A stretch of 64,000 nucleotides of DNA, taken from NCBI RefSeq assembly GCF_015767265.1, contig NZ_JADPIB010000002.1, positions 495,786 through 559,785 of the forward strand. The letters are read 5' to 3'. The position numbers and the translations under genes were made by a program. This document shows, piece by piece, positions 43,499-52,800 of the stretch. The notes below the pieces were generated by a model, which saw only the letters and a program-made list of their open reading frames with translations, was not told where the DNA came from and did not search any database. The stretch's first letter is position 1; each line of letters begins with the position of its first letter. The stretch comes from Aureivirga marina. Its GTDB lineage: Bacteria > Bacteroidota > Bacteroidia > Flavobacteriales > Flavobacteriaceae.

Positions 43499-44437
43499 AT
43501 GAAACCAAATAAACTTATTACTTTTCTACTTTTATTAATCACAATTTTATTAGCACTCGCTATTGCAATTTGGATGCCTTTTAAATCAAATATTAGTCAT
43601 CTGGATTTTTCTATTATCGATTCTAATAAAAATTATCATTTTGAAAAAGGAGAACGCTTAACGATGTTTGCAAATGACAGTACGCTTACAAATTCTCATG
43701 ATGTCATTTGGTATATGGGAAATGGAGATACTTTAAACAATAAAAATAGTGTTGATTATACTTATGGTTTAAGCGGAAAATATCTCGTAACTCTTGAAGT
43801 TGACGAAACATATAAAGTTTCTAGATACATTGAAATTATTTCACTTTCCAATAATAAAGCAATTGATTCTATTCCTAAAATTTATGGTGTAGATTATGGT
43901 TATGTTGGCGAAGAATTAGTTTTTTCTTCAAAAGGAGAAGGAATTACTTCTTGGCTTTGGGAATTTGGAGAAACTGGAACAGTAGACGCTTATGAAGGTC
44001 AAGTTGTTTATGTTTACAAAACTCCAGGAATCTACAATGTAAAATTAAAAACAAATACATCAAAATATCCTGTTGCTCATCGAATTGAAGTTCTTCCTCA
44101 ATTTGAAGTAATTGAAGAATCACAACCTGTAGATTCTCTGTCTTTAGCTGTTTTAGATATCAAAAAAAATCTACAAGCTATTGCAAAATCTACAACTTCT
44201 GATACCAAAAAGTTTTACAGACATTTAAAATATATTCAAAACAAATATTTATGTAATCCTGAAGAAGTTGTTGTCATTGTAAATGAAACAAAATACAACG
44301 ATTTCTTTAGTTATTGTCAAGGCTTACATTATTTAGAAGGCGGAGATTCTGATAGAATTGCTATTAAAGATGTTGCTATTGATACTTTTAAATGTGTACA
44401 AAGAATTGAAATCACACAAAATATTATTAAACGTTAA
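43499..44437 (+). CDS. tssP: PKD-domain membrane-anchored protein of the T6SSiii complex (TssP-like)
   Basis: A 312-residue protein anchored by one N-terminal helix (LITFLLLLITILLALAIAIWMPF) with its bulk in the periplasm. Two PKD-like beta-sandwich domains are visible: about 60-120 (VIWYMGNGDTLNN, YTYGLSGKYLVTLEV) and about 140-200 (SWLWEFGETG, YVYKTPGIYNVKLKT), followed by a helical C-terminal part with three cysteines (KYLCNPEEV, YCQGLHYL, FKCVQRIEI). The place between the TssO/Q-type genes and tssR fits TssP. I am sure of the domain but only moderately of the name. Confidence 0.62.
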   Translation: MKPNKLITFLLLLITILLALAIAIWMPFKSNISHLDFSIIDSNKNYHFEKGERLTMFANDSTLTNSHDVIWYMGNGDTLNNKNSVDYTYGLSGKYLVTLEVDETYKVSRYIEIISLSNNKAIDSIPKIYGVDYGYVGEELVFSSKGEGITSWLWEFGETGTVDAYEGQVVYVYKTPGIYNVKLKTNTSKYPVAHRIEVLPQFEVIEESQPVDSLSLAVLDIKKNLQAIAKSTTSDTKKFYRHLKYIQNKYLCNPEEVVVIVNETKYNDFFSYCQGLHYLEGGDSDRIAIKDVAIDTFKCVQRIEITQNIIKR

Positions 44438-44452
44438 AGGAATTTGGAAAAA

Positions 44453-46771
44453 ATGATAAAAATGCAACAATCTACTTTTACTTATTTTTTTGTGATTTTA
44501 TGTTTCATTTTCTTTCCTCATAAAATTGTTGCACAAGTAGGAAATTATGAAAAAGTCGCCATTAAAAAAGAGCAATCTTTCAATTTAGATTCTTTAATTA
44601 AAATAAAAAAAGACAAATCACCTCTGATTGTTTATTCTGATCGTGATGAAAATAAAGCCTTTTTAGATGCTTATTCACAAAAGAAAACAAATGATCAAAA
44701 ACTATTAGATGCTTATTTTATTATAAATTATAAAAATGATCATTATGAATTAGTCACTTATGATCCAAAAATGATTGGAAAACCAAGTGGAATGTTTTCT
44801 ATCTTTTATGGTAAAAAAAGAACTTTTAAAGATGCTAAAAGTGTCGCTTATGTTGGTTGGGTTCATAAAGATAAATTACTTTATTATTCCAATGCAAAAA
44901 TAAGTTCAAAGAATTTTAAACCTATAAAATATGTTTTAGGAATTCATGATAAAGAGGATTTGACAAAGCTTGAAAATTATTTCACAAATGATTCTGTAAC
45001 CTTATATTCTTCTCCTGCTTTAAGGAAAAAAAGAGGAAAATCACTGAATTCAAACCAATTCGTTTATGTTTATAAATATAGCATGGACGGAAAAAGTGTT
45101 TTGATTTCAAATCAAGCAAATATTAGTTATCCGCAAAATGAATCGCAAATTGTCGGTTGGGTTTCTTCAAAATTAGTTCAAAAAATGGGACAAGAATTTG
45201 TTTATAAAGTAGATTTAAATGATTCTATTTTTATAAATAAAGGAGAAGTAAATTCTAGGAAAATTGCAGCGATGGAATTGGCAATGCCTTATCTTTTCAA
45301 CGGAAAAGAGAATCCAAAAAATGAGGACAATGATTCTACAAATGTGGTTTTACCAATTCAGATTTGGGATTTACCAAATTTGCGACTTTTAAATATTGAA
45401 GGAGAAGATTTCTTTGCAAAAATTGTAAAACAATTAGAAAAAAATCAATTTAATTTTAATATTCATTTAGTTTTTGATGAAAGTCCATCTTTAAAAAAGT
45501 CGCGTTATCGAATGTTAAATGGACTGCAAACTCTTTGGGAATCTTTACGAAACAATCCAAAATACCAACCTTATAATTTTACTTTTAGCGCATCTTCGTA
45601 TGGAGGTCAAATGCCGTTTTCGATAAAACCAACGAAAGTTTTTCCAAAATTGATTCAGAAATTATACAATCGATTTGACGAAAATGTGAAAATGGATACG
45701 ATTCAATATAATTATCAATTGACGGATTATTTACCGAAAGATTTTGATAAAAATCCATATACACCAAAAATATTGATTGTTGCTGGAGCACAGAATAAAT
45801 TTACATCTAAAAAGATTAATTATATTTCTAAAAAATTAGCCGATTCTAATACAAAACTAATTTTCTTACAACTTCGAAATAGATCAGACGATTCATATCA
45901 AAATTTTGTTTTAAATGCAAAACAATGGATGTATAAAACTGGAAAATATTATTCTAATGGAATCAAACCATATAGTGTAGAAGATATTCATTTTAGCGAT
46001 AAAAATCAGATGATTTCTGTTCCGGTGAAAAAGGATAATTTATTTATTTACAATACACCAGACAATAGTAATTATCAAGGTGGAATTGCATTTCCAAAGC
46101 CAAATGAAACTTTACGTTCAACCTCGGTTGAAAAAGTTACAGATACAATCATTCATCAAATAATCGTACATCGAAATACACTGATAAAAGATATCAAAGA
46201 GCATATTATAAAATTTGGTTTAGTTCGAAGTGATCCAAATAAAAGTATCAAAAATATGCTGGAAGAAGACGATGAATATTTGATAAATAGAAATCATATT
46301 TTTGATCGAGTTCATGTGGAAAATAAATTGGATTCTTTACCAAAAAGTAAAGGATATTTATTAGATGAAAATGAATTAACGCAAGCAATTGAAACTTATA
46401 AATCTTTTCTGCCAATTTTTCATGGAGAAATCACAAGAAAAGAAAGACGAATTTTATTTAAAATTCTTAAACAAAATATGAAAGGTTTTAATAATCAAGC
46501 GTCTAAAAAAGTAGTTAACCGAAAAAGTAAAATAGCAGACCTTATATATTTTAAAACAGGTTGGAAAACACAAAATGATTGGTTTTCTAAGCTTCGTTTA
46601 AAAGATATTAAGAAAAAGAAGAAAATTAGTGAAAAAGAGCTTCGTGCATTTCTGGGTGATATTCTAAATAAAGTAGAGTTTTTAGAAAAAAATCGAGATA
46701 AATTCAAAGCTTCTTTGAATATTGAAAGTGATATATCTTTCTATTATTTACCAGTTGAAAAACTTCCATAA
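44453..46771 (+). CDS. tssR: T6SSiii periplasmic protein TssR with VWA-like domain
   Basis: A 772-residue exported protein. ATG 44453 is preferred over the upstream TTG 44444 because it leads directly into a signal peptide (STFTYFFVILCFIFFPHKIVAQ). The N-terminal half has two related beta segments (FYGKKRTFKDAKSVAYVGWVHKDKLLYYS; YSMDGKSVLISNQANI...IVGWVSSKLV). A von Willebrand A-like domain starts near residue 338 with FDESPSLKKSR in place of the usual DxSxS metal site, followed by YGGQMPFSIKP and a Rossmann-like strand ILIVAGAQN. The C-terminal ~200 residues are basic and helical. This matches TssR, a Bacteroidota-specific core component. Confidence 0.8.
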   Translation: MIKMQQSTFTYFFVILCFIFFPHKIVAQVGNYEKVAIKKEQSFNLDSLIKIKKDKSPLIVYSDRDENKAFLDAYSQKKTNDQKLLDAYFIINYKNDHYELVTYDPKMIGKPSGMFSIFYGKKRTFKDAKSVAYVGWVHKDKLLYYSNAKISSKNFKPIKYVLGIHDKEDLTKLENYFTNDSVTLYSSPALRKKRGKSLNSNQFVYVYKYSMDGKSVLISNQANISYPQNESQIVGWVSSKLVQKMGQEFVYKVDLNDSIFINKGEVNSRKIAAMELAMPYLFNGKENPKNEDNDSTNVVLPIQIWDLPNLRLLNIEGEDFFAKIVKQLEKNQFNFNIHLVFDESPSLKKSRYRMLNGLQTLWESLRNNPKYQPYNFTFSASSYGGQMPFSIKPTKVFPKLIQKLYNRFDENVKMDTIQYNYQLTDYLPKDFDKNPYTPKILIVAGAQNKFTSKKINYISKKLADSNTKLIFLQLRNRSDDSYQNFVLNAKQWMYKTGKYYSNGIKPYSVEDIHFSDKNQMISVPVKKDNLFIYNTPDNSNYQGGIAFPKPNETLRSTSVEKVTDTIIHQIIVHRNTLIKDIKEHIIKFGLVRSDPNKSIKNMLEEDDEYLINRNHIFDRVHVENKLDSLPKSKGYLLDENELTQAIETYKSFLPIFHGEITRKERRILFKILKQNMKGFNNQASKKVVNRKSKIADLIYFKTGWKTQNDWFSKLRLKDIKKKKKISEKELRAFLGDILNKVEFLEKNRDKFKASLNIESDISFYYLPVEKLP

Positions 46772-46772
46772 T

Positions 46773-47537
46773 ATGAAGAAAAAACATACAAAAGCACCAT
46801 TGCATGAAGTTGTTCTAAGAATCATGTTTCATCAAAATAAGAAGAAAGCAGAATACATGTCTGTGAATGATATTTTATGGAAAATTGATAATCCTGATAT
46901 TGCAGAACGTCAAATTAAAGAAGTTTTAGATTGGCTTGTTCATCATAGGAAAGTTGAAGTTTATCTTGGTAAATATTGTTTAGACAGAGTAGAGTTTTTG
47001 GAACAAAAAAAATTCTATGAAGATAATATCGATTTAGATTCTAATGTCGATGTTGATTTGGATGTAGAAAGTCCAAATTTTTACATTGAAGATTCAAGAA
47101 AACCAAGAAATAACAAACGAATACTTTTTTGGATTTTCATTGGAATTTATATTGTTGGAATATTTTTCTCATTTAATAGTTTAAATTCTTTTTCTGGACT
47201 TTATTCAAGAAAAGAAAATGACACTATTTTAAAAAATGAAATTAAAACTAAAATTCCATCTCTATATATTTCTTCAGATACTGTGTACAGTGTAAAGTCC
47301 GTAAAAGATATCAGAAGAGCTTTTTATAGACAAAATAAAACGAATGAAAAATTTCAATCACAAATAGATAATTTTCAAGTACAAGTAGATAGTGTTTTAA
47401 ATAAATATAATAAACTACTATTACTTCAAGAACAAAAAATAGAACTATTAGAACAAAAGGAAGAGAAACAAAAATCGTTCTTTTTAGGTTTTCAAATATT
47501 TATATGTCTACTATTAATAATCGCTTTTTTCAAATAG
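46773..47537 (+). CDS. T6SS-linked membrane protein with two helices and a coiled coil
   Basis: A 254-residue protein of no family I recognise. ATG 46773, 1 bp after tssR, is the likely start; a longer frame from TTG 46722 would overlap tssR. Residues about 1-80 look like a winged-helix domain (HEVVLRIMFHQNKKKAEYMSVNDILWKIDNPDIAERQIKEVLDWLVHHRKVEVYL region, with the pattern of a small DNA- or protein-binding domain). A Lys/Arg-flanked membrane helix follows at about 115-135, then a periplasmic coiled coil and a second helix at the very C-terminus (FQIFICLLLIIAFFK). It is part of the structural operon by spacing. Confidence 0.6.
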   Translation: MKKKHTKAPLHEVVLRIMFHQNKKKAEYMSVNDILWKIDNPDIAERQIKEVLDWLVHHRKVEVYLGKYCLDRVEFLEQKKFYEDNIDLDSNVDVDLDVESPNFYIEDSRKPRNNKRILFWIFIGIYIVGIFFSFNSLNSFSGLYSRKENDTILKNEIKTKIPSLYISSDTVYSVKSVKDIRRAFYRQNKTNEKFQSQIDNFQVQVDSVLNKYNKLLLLQEQKIELLEQKEEKQKSFFLGFQIFICLLLIIAFFK

Positions 47538-47559
47538 AATCATTCAAATAATATATAAT

Positions 47560-47970
47560 ATGTTCGAAAAACTAAAGACGACAGCTTTTATAGCTGGTTC
47601 ATTTATCAAACATGGTATTTTACCTACTAGAGACCACAATTTTTCTTGTCCAAATAGACAAGAATTTTCACATCATTTAAATCAGCTAAATCCTTCTGAT
47701 GCACAATCTTCAGCATGGATTCAACATTTAAAATCAGTGAATATTTATTGTGATGAGCACAATGTGACTTTAAGTCCAAGAGAATTATCAGGTTTAACTG
47801 AAACTTATGCACAGAGCCGTTCTATCTCTGTTCGTGATGCAATGTCAAGAGAAGCTAATATTTTCGGAGCAAATGCAAGTGATTACCCACAAGGAAGTCT
47901 TGCTCATGATTTAAGAGCTCACCGCCCATCTGCATCTTTATTTCCAAATGGAAAAATTTCTTTTAACTAA
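47560..47970 (+). CDS. Unassigned last gene of the T6SS operon (136 aa)
   Basis: A 136-residue soluble protein without signal peptide (the first ~15 residues are mildly hydrophobic, KTTAFIAGSFIKHGIL). It has two cysteines (NFSCPNRQEF, VNIYCDEHNV) and a helical C-terminal half (SPRELSGLTETYAQSRSISVRDAMSREA). I do not recognise a family. It is 22 bp after the preceding gene and is followed by a strong terminator, so it belongs to the T6SS transcript. It could be a regulator, a chaperone or a small effector; the sequence does not decide. Confidence 0.6.
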   Translation: MFEKLKTTAFIAGSFIKHGILPTRDHNFSCPNRQEFSHHLNQLNPSDAQSSAWIQHLKSVNIYCDEHNVTLSPRELSGLTETYAQSRSISVRDAMSREANIFGANASDYPQGSLAHDLRAHRPSASLFPNGKISFN

Positions 47971-47978
47971 AAAATAGG

Positions 47979-48001
47979 ATCCGTTCAACTTATGAACGGA
48001 T
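47979..48001 (+). terminator. Terminator of the T6SS structural operon
   Basis: ATCCGTTC (47979-47986) pairs with GAACGGAT (47994-48001), followed by TTTTATTA on the plus strand, 9 bp after the last stop codon. Confidence 0.8.
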
Positions 48002-48021
48002 TTTATTAGTTTCTGAAATAA

Positions 48022-48051
48022 AAAAATCCTCTTATTTCTAAGAGGATTTTT
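48022..48051 (-). terminator. Bidirectional hairpin after tRNA-Arg
   Basis: A perfect 13-bp stem (48022-48034 with 48039-48051) with a TTTC loop and T runs on both strands. On the minus strand it ends the tRNA-Arg transcript, 12 bp after the gene, and on the plus strand it backs up the T6SS operon terminator. Confidence 0.8.
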
Positions 48052-48062
48052 AAAATAGTATG

Positions 48063-48136
48063 TGATCGCGATAGGATTCGAACCTATGACCGTCTGCTTA
48101 GAAGGCAGATGCTCTATCCAGCTGAGCTACGCGACC
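48063..48136 (-). tRNA. tRNA-Arg(TCT)
   Basis: Minus-strand cloverleaf: acceptor GGTCGCG/CGCGATC (one G-T pair), anticodon stem TCTGC/GCAGA with loop CTTCTAA, so the anticodon is TCT (Arg, AGA/AGG codons), T arm with GTTCGAATC, discriminator A. A single-gene unit with its own promoter and terminator. Confidence 0.97.
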
Positions 48137-48172
48137 ATTTGAATATATAACTTGTTTTGCTCAAAAGCGGTG

Positions 48173-48202
48173 CAAATATATGCAGTTTTTCTATTTATAC
48201 AA
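48173..48202 (-). promoter_or_regulatory. Promoter of tRNA-Arg
   Basis: TTG (48200-48202), 19 bp, TATATTTG (48173-48180) on the minus strand: identical in elements and spacing to the tRNA-Thr promoter at 7694-7723. Confidence 0.8.
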
Positions 48203-48304
48203 GTTTTTTTCCGTTAAAAATTACACTTTTTTTATTTTATTTTTCTTCAAATTTATAATCAATTAATTTAATGAAAGTTACATTTTTTTTCAAAAAACTC
48301 TTTT

Positions 48305-49582
48305 TTACCAATCTAAAGTACGATTTGCATCTAATCGTACAAAAATGAATAGTAAAATTGCAAATGCCCAAAGTGAAGAACCTCCATAACTAAAAAATGG
48401 TAATGGAATCCCAATAGTCGGAAGAAGCTTTAAAACCATTCCAATATTAATCACAAAATGAAAGAAAAATATGGAAGCAATACTATAGCCATAGATTCGA
48501 CTAAATGGCGATTTTTGGCGTTCTGCAACATAAATTATTCGAAGAATAAACAATGAAAATAAAAGTACAACTAATGCACTTCCAACAAACCCCCATTCTT
48601 CTCCAATTGTTACGAAAATAAAATCAGTATCTTGTTCAGGAACAAATTTTCCTTGTGTTCTATCTCCATTTAAAAAACCTTTTCCAAGAAGCCCTCCAGA
48701 AGCTATAGAAATTGCTGCTTGCTGTTGATTATAACCTTTCCCTGAATTGTCTGTTTCTTTATTTAAAACAATATTAAAACGGTCTCTATGACGTTGTTTA
48801 AATACATTGTTAAAAATAAAACTAATACTTAACACATAAAGAGAAATAATGATATAAGTTCCAATGATAGAAAACATGTTTCTTTTAAAAACACGTTGTT
48901 TTTTACTATATAAATAAATACTTAAACTTGCAAAAACAACGAAAATAAAAGCTAGTAAAGCTATATAACCAAAAACTAAGGTTGCGATAAAAAGTAAAAT
49001 CGCACCTATTCCAACTGAAATATAATAGGATGGTAAACCTTCTCTATAAAAAACAAAAAAGAAAGAAAAATATACCAAGGCAGAACCTGGATCTGGTTGT
49101 AATGTGATTAAAATTACTGGTACAAAAATGACTAAAAATGCTTGTATTTGATATTTCCTCTTTTTGAAATCAAATTGTTTATCTGTAATTAATCTAGCAA
49201 TTGCTAGTGCTGTAGCCGCTTTTGCAAATTCACTGGGTTGAAGAGTAAATCCACCAATCGCATACCAAGAAGTTGCTCCTTTAATCGTTTTTCCAAAAAG
49301 AAAAAGACCTATTAAAGTCAACATGGAGAGAACATAAAAAACACTGGAAAATTGTTCGTAAAACTTAGATTCTAAAAACATTACCATTAAAATCAAAGGA
49401 ATACTTAAACCAAAAAAGATTAATTGCTTTCCGTATTTCGTAGAAAAATTTAGAATTTCTACATTTTCATCTGGTGAAGATGCTGCATAAATATTTAGCC
49501 ATCCGATAAAGCATAAAGCGATATAAAAGAAAACTAAAATCCAATCTATGTTACTTATTATATTTTTATTTCTCGTCCTCAA
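48305..49582 (-). CDS. rodA: Rod-shape SEDS glycosyltransferase RodA
   Basis: Integral membrane peptidoglycan polymerase of the elongasome, 425 residues with about ten helices. SEDS-family blocks are visible: IKGATSWYAIGGFTLQPSEFAKAATAL (with the conserved GA-SW----G---QPSE pattern), TLQPDPGSALVYF, GKGFLNGDRTQGKFVPEQDTDFIF, and the C-terminal IGIPLPFFSYGGSSLWA. The gene overlaps the end of mrdA by 17 bp, and the pair encodes the matching polymerase and transpeptidase. Last gene of the mre operon. Confidence 0.95.
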   Translation of the reverse strand: MRTRNKNIISNIDWILVFFYIALCFIGWLNIYAASSPDENVEILNFSTKYGKQLIFFGLSIPLILMVMFLESKFYEQFSSVFYVLSMLTLIGLFLFGKTIKGATSWYAIGGFTLQPSEFAKAATALAIARLITDKQFDFKKRKYQIQAFLVIFVPVILITLQPDPGSALVYFSFFFVFYREGLPSYYISVGIGAILLFIATLVFGYIALLAFIFVVFASLSIYLYSKKQRVFKRNMFSIIGTYIIISLYVLSISFIFNNVFKQRHRDRFNIVLNKETDNSGKGYNQQQAAISIASGGLLGKGFLNGDRTQGKFVPEQDTDFIFVTIGEEWGFVGSALVVLLFSLFILRIIYVAERQKSPFSRIYGYSIASIFFFHFVINIGMVLKLLPTIGIPLPFFSYGGSSLWAFAILLFIFVRLDANRTLDW

Positions 49583-51443
49583 CTTCTGTGATTATTTTCT
49601 TTTTATATTCTTCTTCCAAACTTGTATTATACATTCTTTCTTCCATCCATGAACGTTTCACTTCTCCAGTTAAATATTTTTCAATCATTAAACTTGTGAT
49701 TGGAGCAGCGATATTTGAACCAAAACCACCATTTTCTACATATACAGCGATAGCAATTTTAGGATTATCTTTTGGAGCAAAAGCAACCAAAATCGAGTGG
49801 TCTTCTAGAGAAACTTTTTTTCCATCTACTCTGATAAAGTTTTCTACTGTTCCTGTTTTTCCACAAATTTCAATTCCTTGAATTTTAGAAGCTCTTGCTG
49901 TTCCTGTTTCAAAAGTTTCTAACATTCCTTGAATTACTGGATCAAAATGTACAGCATCTACTGTTGTATATTTTTTCTCAACAAAATTTGGATTTTCAAT
50001 TGCTCTATTATTAATTTTTTTCAGAATATGTGGTGTATAATAATATCCTCTATTTGCAACAATTGCAGTTAAATTAGCTAATTGAATTGGTGTTGTTAAA
50101 ATCTCTCCTTGTCCAATTGCATTGGAAATTGTCGTTACTGCTTTCCAATTTTTTAATGGATAATATTTGTTATAAAACGCAGCATTTGGAACTAAACCTT
50201 TTTGTCCAACAGACAAATCATATCCTAAATAATTTCCAAGTCCAAAACTTTGAACATGCTTACTCCATGCATTCATTCCTTCTTGAGCAGTTGGATAATT
50301 TTCAATAATTCTTTTATAAGTATTTGAGAAATAACTATTACAAGACTTTGCTATTCCTTTTTCTAAACGAATTGGATAACCAACAATTCCACAGTGACAT
50401 TTCATGAATTCTTGTGCTCTTCCTCCATATCTAAATCCATGATAACAAGTAAATCCTGTTTGTGGTGTGATAACACCTTCTTGCAAACCAATTAATCCAT
50501 TGACAATTTTAAAAGGTGAACCTGGAGCATAAGTTGCTTGTAAAGCACGATCAAACATTGGTTTGTTTTCTTTATCTCCATAAAGTTTTGGAGAATTTTT
50601 ACTTCGCTCACGACCAATCATTAAATTTGGATTATACGTTGGCGTTGAAACTAAAGCTAAAATTTCTCCTGTTTTTGGCTCAATTGCAATAATTCCTCCT
50701 CTTTTATTTTGCATTAATTGTTCACCATATTTTTGTAAATCAATGTCTAGTGTTAATGTCAAATCTTTTCCAGGAATTGCCAAGGTATCATAAATACCTC
50801 CTTTATAAGGACCAATTTCTTTATTGTGTTTGTTTCTTTGAATTCTTTTGACACCTTTCTTCCCTCTTAATTCATTTTCATAATATCTTTCTACACCAGT
50901 CAATCCGATATTATCTCCTAATTGATAATACGGTTTTTCTTCAATTGTTTCTTGATTTACTTCGCTTAAATATCCTAAAACATTTGCAGCAGAATTAATC
51001 GGATATTCTCTCAGGGTATTTTTCTGAATAAAAAACCCTTCATATTTATGCATTTTTTCTTGTAATGCAGCATAATCTTCTTTGGATACTTGTGGTAAAA
51101 ATACAGAAGAACTTCGCATTGAATAACGTTTTGCTCGTTCCATATTTTTGATAAATCTTTCTTTATCAATTCTTAATAAAGAGCAAAACTCTAGTGTATC
51201 TAAAGATTTTACATCTCTAGGTATCACTTTTATATTGTAGGATGGTTGGTTTGCAACCAATAATTTATTGTTTCTATCGTAGATATATCCCCTTTCAGGT
51301 ATTTCTTGTACAACTTTAACAGCAGAGTTACTCAATGGAGATAATTGATAATTATTATCTGTCATTTGCAGATAAAATAATCTACCAATAAAAGCTAAAG
51401 TTGCAAGAATTACAAATGAGATAAGTAAAACTTGTCTTTTCAT
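49566..51443 (-). CDS. mrdA: Penicillin-binding protein 2 (peptidoglycan DD-transpeptidase)
   Basis: Class B penicillin-binding protein that crosslinks peptidoglycan during rod elongation, working with RodA. The 625 residues have one N-terminal helix (LLISFVILATLAFIGRLFYL), a dimerisation domain (PERGYIYDRNNKLLVANQPSYNI), and the transpeptidase domain with the catalytic SPFK (about 309) in YAPGSPFKIVNG, SCN in AKSCNSYFS (about 369) and the KTG triad in ICGKTGTVEN (about 531). It overlaps mreD by 4 bp and rodA by 17 bp, as in most Bacteroidota mre clusters. Confidence 0.95.
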   Translation of the reverse strand: MKRQVLLISFVILATLAFIGRLFYLQMTDNNYQLSPLSNSAVKVVQEIPERGYIYDRNNKLLVANQPSYNIKVIPRDVKSLDTLEFCSLLRIDKERFIKNMERAKRYSMRSSSVFLPQVSKEDYAALQEKMHKYEGFFIQKNTLREYPINSAANVLGYLSEVNQETIEEKPYYQLGDNIGLTGVERYYENELRGKKGVKRIQRNKHNKEIGPYKGGIYDTLAIPGKDLTLTLDIDLQKYGEQLMQNKRGGIIAIEPKTGEILALVSTPTYNPNLMIGRERSKNSPKLYGDKENKPMFDRALQATYAPGSPFKIVNGLIGLQEGVITPQTGFTCYHGFRYGGRAQEFMKCHCGIVGYPIRLEKGIAKSCNSYFSNTYKRIIENYPTAQEGMNAWSKHVQSFGLGNYLGYDLSVGQKGLVPNAAFYNKYYPLKNWKAVTTISNAIGQGEILTTPIQLANLTAIVANRGYYYTPHILKKINNRAIENPNFVEKKYTTVDAVHFDPVIQGMLETFETGTARASKIQGIEICGKTGTVENFIRVDGKKVSLEDHSILVAFAPKDNPKIAIAVYVENGGFGSNIAAPITSLMIEKYLTGEVKRSWMEERMYNTSLEEEYKKKIITEVEDEK

Positions 51444-51949
51444 TTTGTTTTCTTCTCAAATAATAAGATACTTAGAACTAATAATATAGTCGTAAAAATA
51501 GTTGAAATTGTAATTTTTGTCAATAAGTTTAAGAAATTATGAAAGCTAAAATTACTCAATAGATAAAAAACGAATTGATGAATGAATGTTAAGATTCCAA
51601 CATAAGAAACCATTTTTCCAAAGGATAAACTTCTTGGATGAAATAAAACGAAATCAAACTCTCTATTTCTATGTAGGAAATTAATTACATAAATTCTCAA
51701 ATAAGCAATCAATAATATAGATGCAGCATTGATTCCACCCGAATTAGAGAAAAAATCAATAAATAATCCTAAAAAGAAACTCGAAACTAAAAAGATTGTT
51801 CGATCTTTTCTAATAGGAAAAAGAAATACAAAAAGAATATATATAGCGGGATTTAAGAATCTTAAAAATTCAAAAGAATTAAATACTAAAACTTGTAATA
51901 GTATTAAAACAAAAAAACGTAAAACGTTTATTAATATAAGGTTATTCAT
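51440..51949 (-). CDS. mreD: Rod shape-determining protein MreD
   Basis: Small inner-membrane protein of the elongasome, 169 residues, with about five hydrophobic helices and few polar stretches. Family features are weak, as usual: RFLNPAIYILFVFLFPI and LFIDFFSNSGGINAAS (the conserved D-F--S-G-G--A region). The place between mreC (8-bp overlap) and mrdA (4-bp overlap) settles the call. Confidence 0.9.
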   Translation of the reverse strand: MNNLILINVLRFFVLILLQVLVFNSFEFLRFLNPAIYILFVFLFPIRKDRTIFLVSSFFLGLFIDFFSNSGGINAASILLIAYLRIYVINFLHRNREFDFVLFHPRSLSFGKMVSYVGILTFIHQFVFYLLSNFSFHNFLNLLTKITISTIFTTILLVLSILLFEKKTK

Positions 51950-52772
51950 TATCGTTGCTCCTCTCCTCTAATTGTTCTAATTCCTTCTTGTTTAAATTTG
52001 TAATTACATCTACATAACTTAAAGCACTCATATCATTGAATAATGAAATATCAATTTTCTCGTATTTATTATTATCGTATTCAAAGTCTTTTACAATACC
52101 AATCGGAATTCCTTCAGGAAATAAAAGAGAACGTCCTCCAGTTATAATCGTATCGCCAATACCAAATTTTGCTTGCCTTGGAATATCTGTTAATTGTGCA
52201 GTTGTATAACTTTCACCATTCCAAAGTAATGTTCCATAATGAGAACTATTTTTTAGTTTTGCATGAATTTTAGAATTAGAATTTAAAATCGACAAAACTG
52301 TTGCGTGATTCGAACCAACATCTTTTGTAATTCCGATTACACCAAGACTGTTCACCACAGCCATGTCTTCTCCAATTCCTTGATTACTTCCTTTATCTAT
52401 TGTCAGGTAATTATTTTTTCTTGTATATTGATTATTAACAACTTTTGCTACGGTATATTTATATTCTTGGTAATAAATAGAATCTACCATAGTAAAGTTT
52501 GTTGTATCTTTTTCAGCAGAAATTCGTGCAATAATATTTTTTAATCTAGCATTTTCATTTGCTAAATTTTGATTTTCCTTTTTCAATACAAAAAACTCTT
52601 CTATAGTTGCTGTTTGCTCATAAATTCCTCCTGTAATTGCATTTGCAGAATTTACAAAATGACTTTTATGATAAGAATGACTTTGAATTGTAAATATGAG
52701 GGCAATACTTTCCAATAATAAAAAGATTAGAAAGAATTTGTATTTCAATAAAATATAAACAATAAAGCGCAT
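51942..52772 (-). CDS. mreC: Rod shape-determining protein MreC
   Basis: Bitopic protein that links MreB filaments to periplasmic cell-wall enzymes. The 276 residues have an N-terminal membrane helix (about 10-30), a coiled coil (about 65-92, FFVLKKENQNLANENARLKN), and the two beta-barrel MreC domains with NYLTIDKGSNQGIGEDMAVVNSLGVIG as the signature and PEGIPIGIVKDFEYD later. It lies 28 bp after mreB. Confidence 0.94.
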   Translation of the reverse strand: MRFIVYILLKYKFFLIFLLLESIALIFTIQSHSYHKSHFVNSANAITGGIYEQTATIEEFFVLKKENQNLANENARLKNIIARISAEKDTTNFTMVDSIYYQEYKYTVAKVVNNQYTRKNNYLTIDKGSNQGIGEDMAVVNSLGVIGITKDVGSNHATVLSILNSNSKIHAKLKNSSHYGTLLWNGESYTTAQLTDIPRQAKFGIGDTIITGGRSLLFPEGIPIGIVKDFEYDNNKYEKIDISLFNDMSALSYVDVITNLNKKELEQLEERSNDNE

Positions 52773-52800
52773 GTATTCCTATAGAAGATTTCTTTAATTA

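Noticed and set aside
46722-46772. Longer frame for the gene after tssR, starting at TTG 46722
   Set aside because: It would overlap the tssR coding end by about 50 bp and begin with a rare start; ATG 46773 directly follows the tssR stop, in line with the close spacing of the operon.
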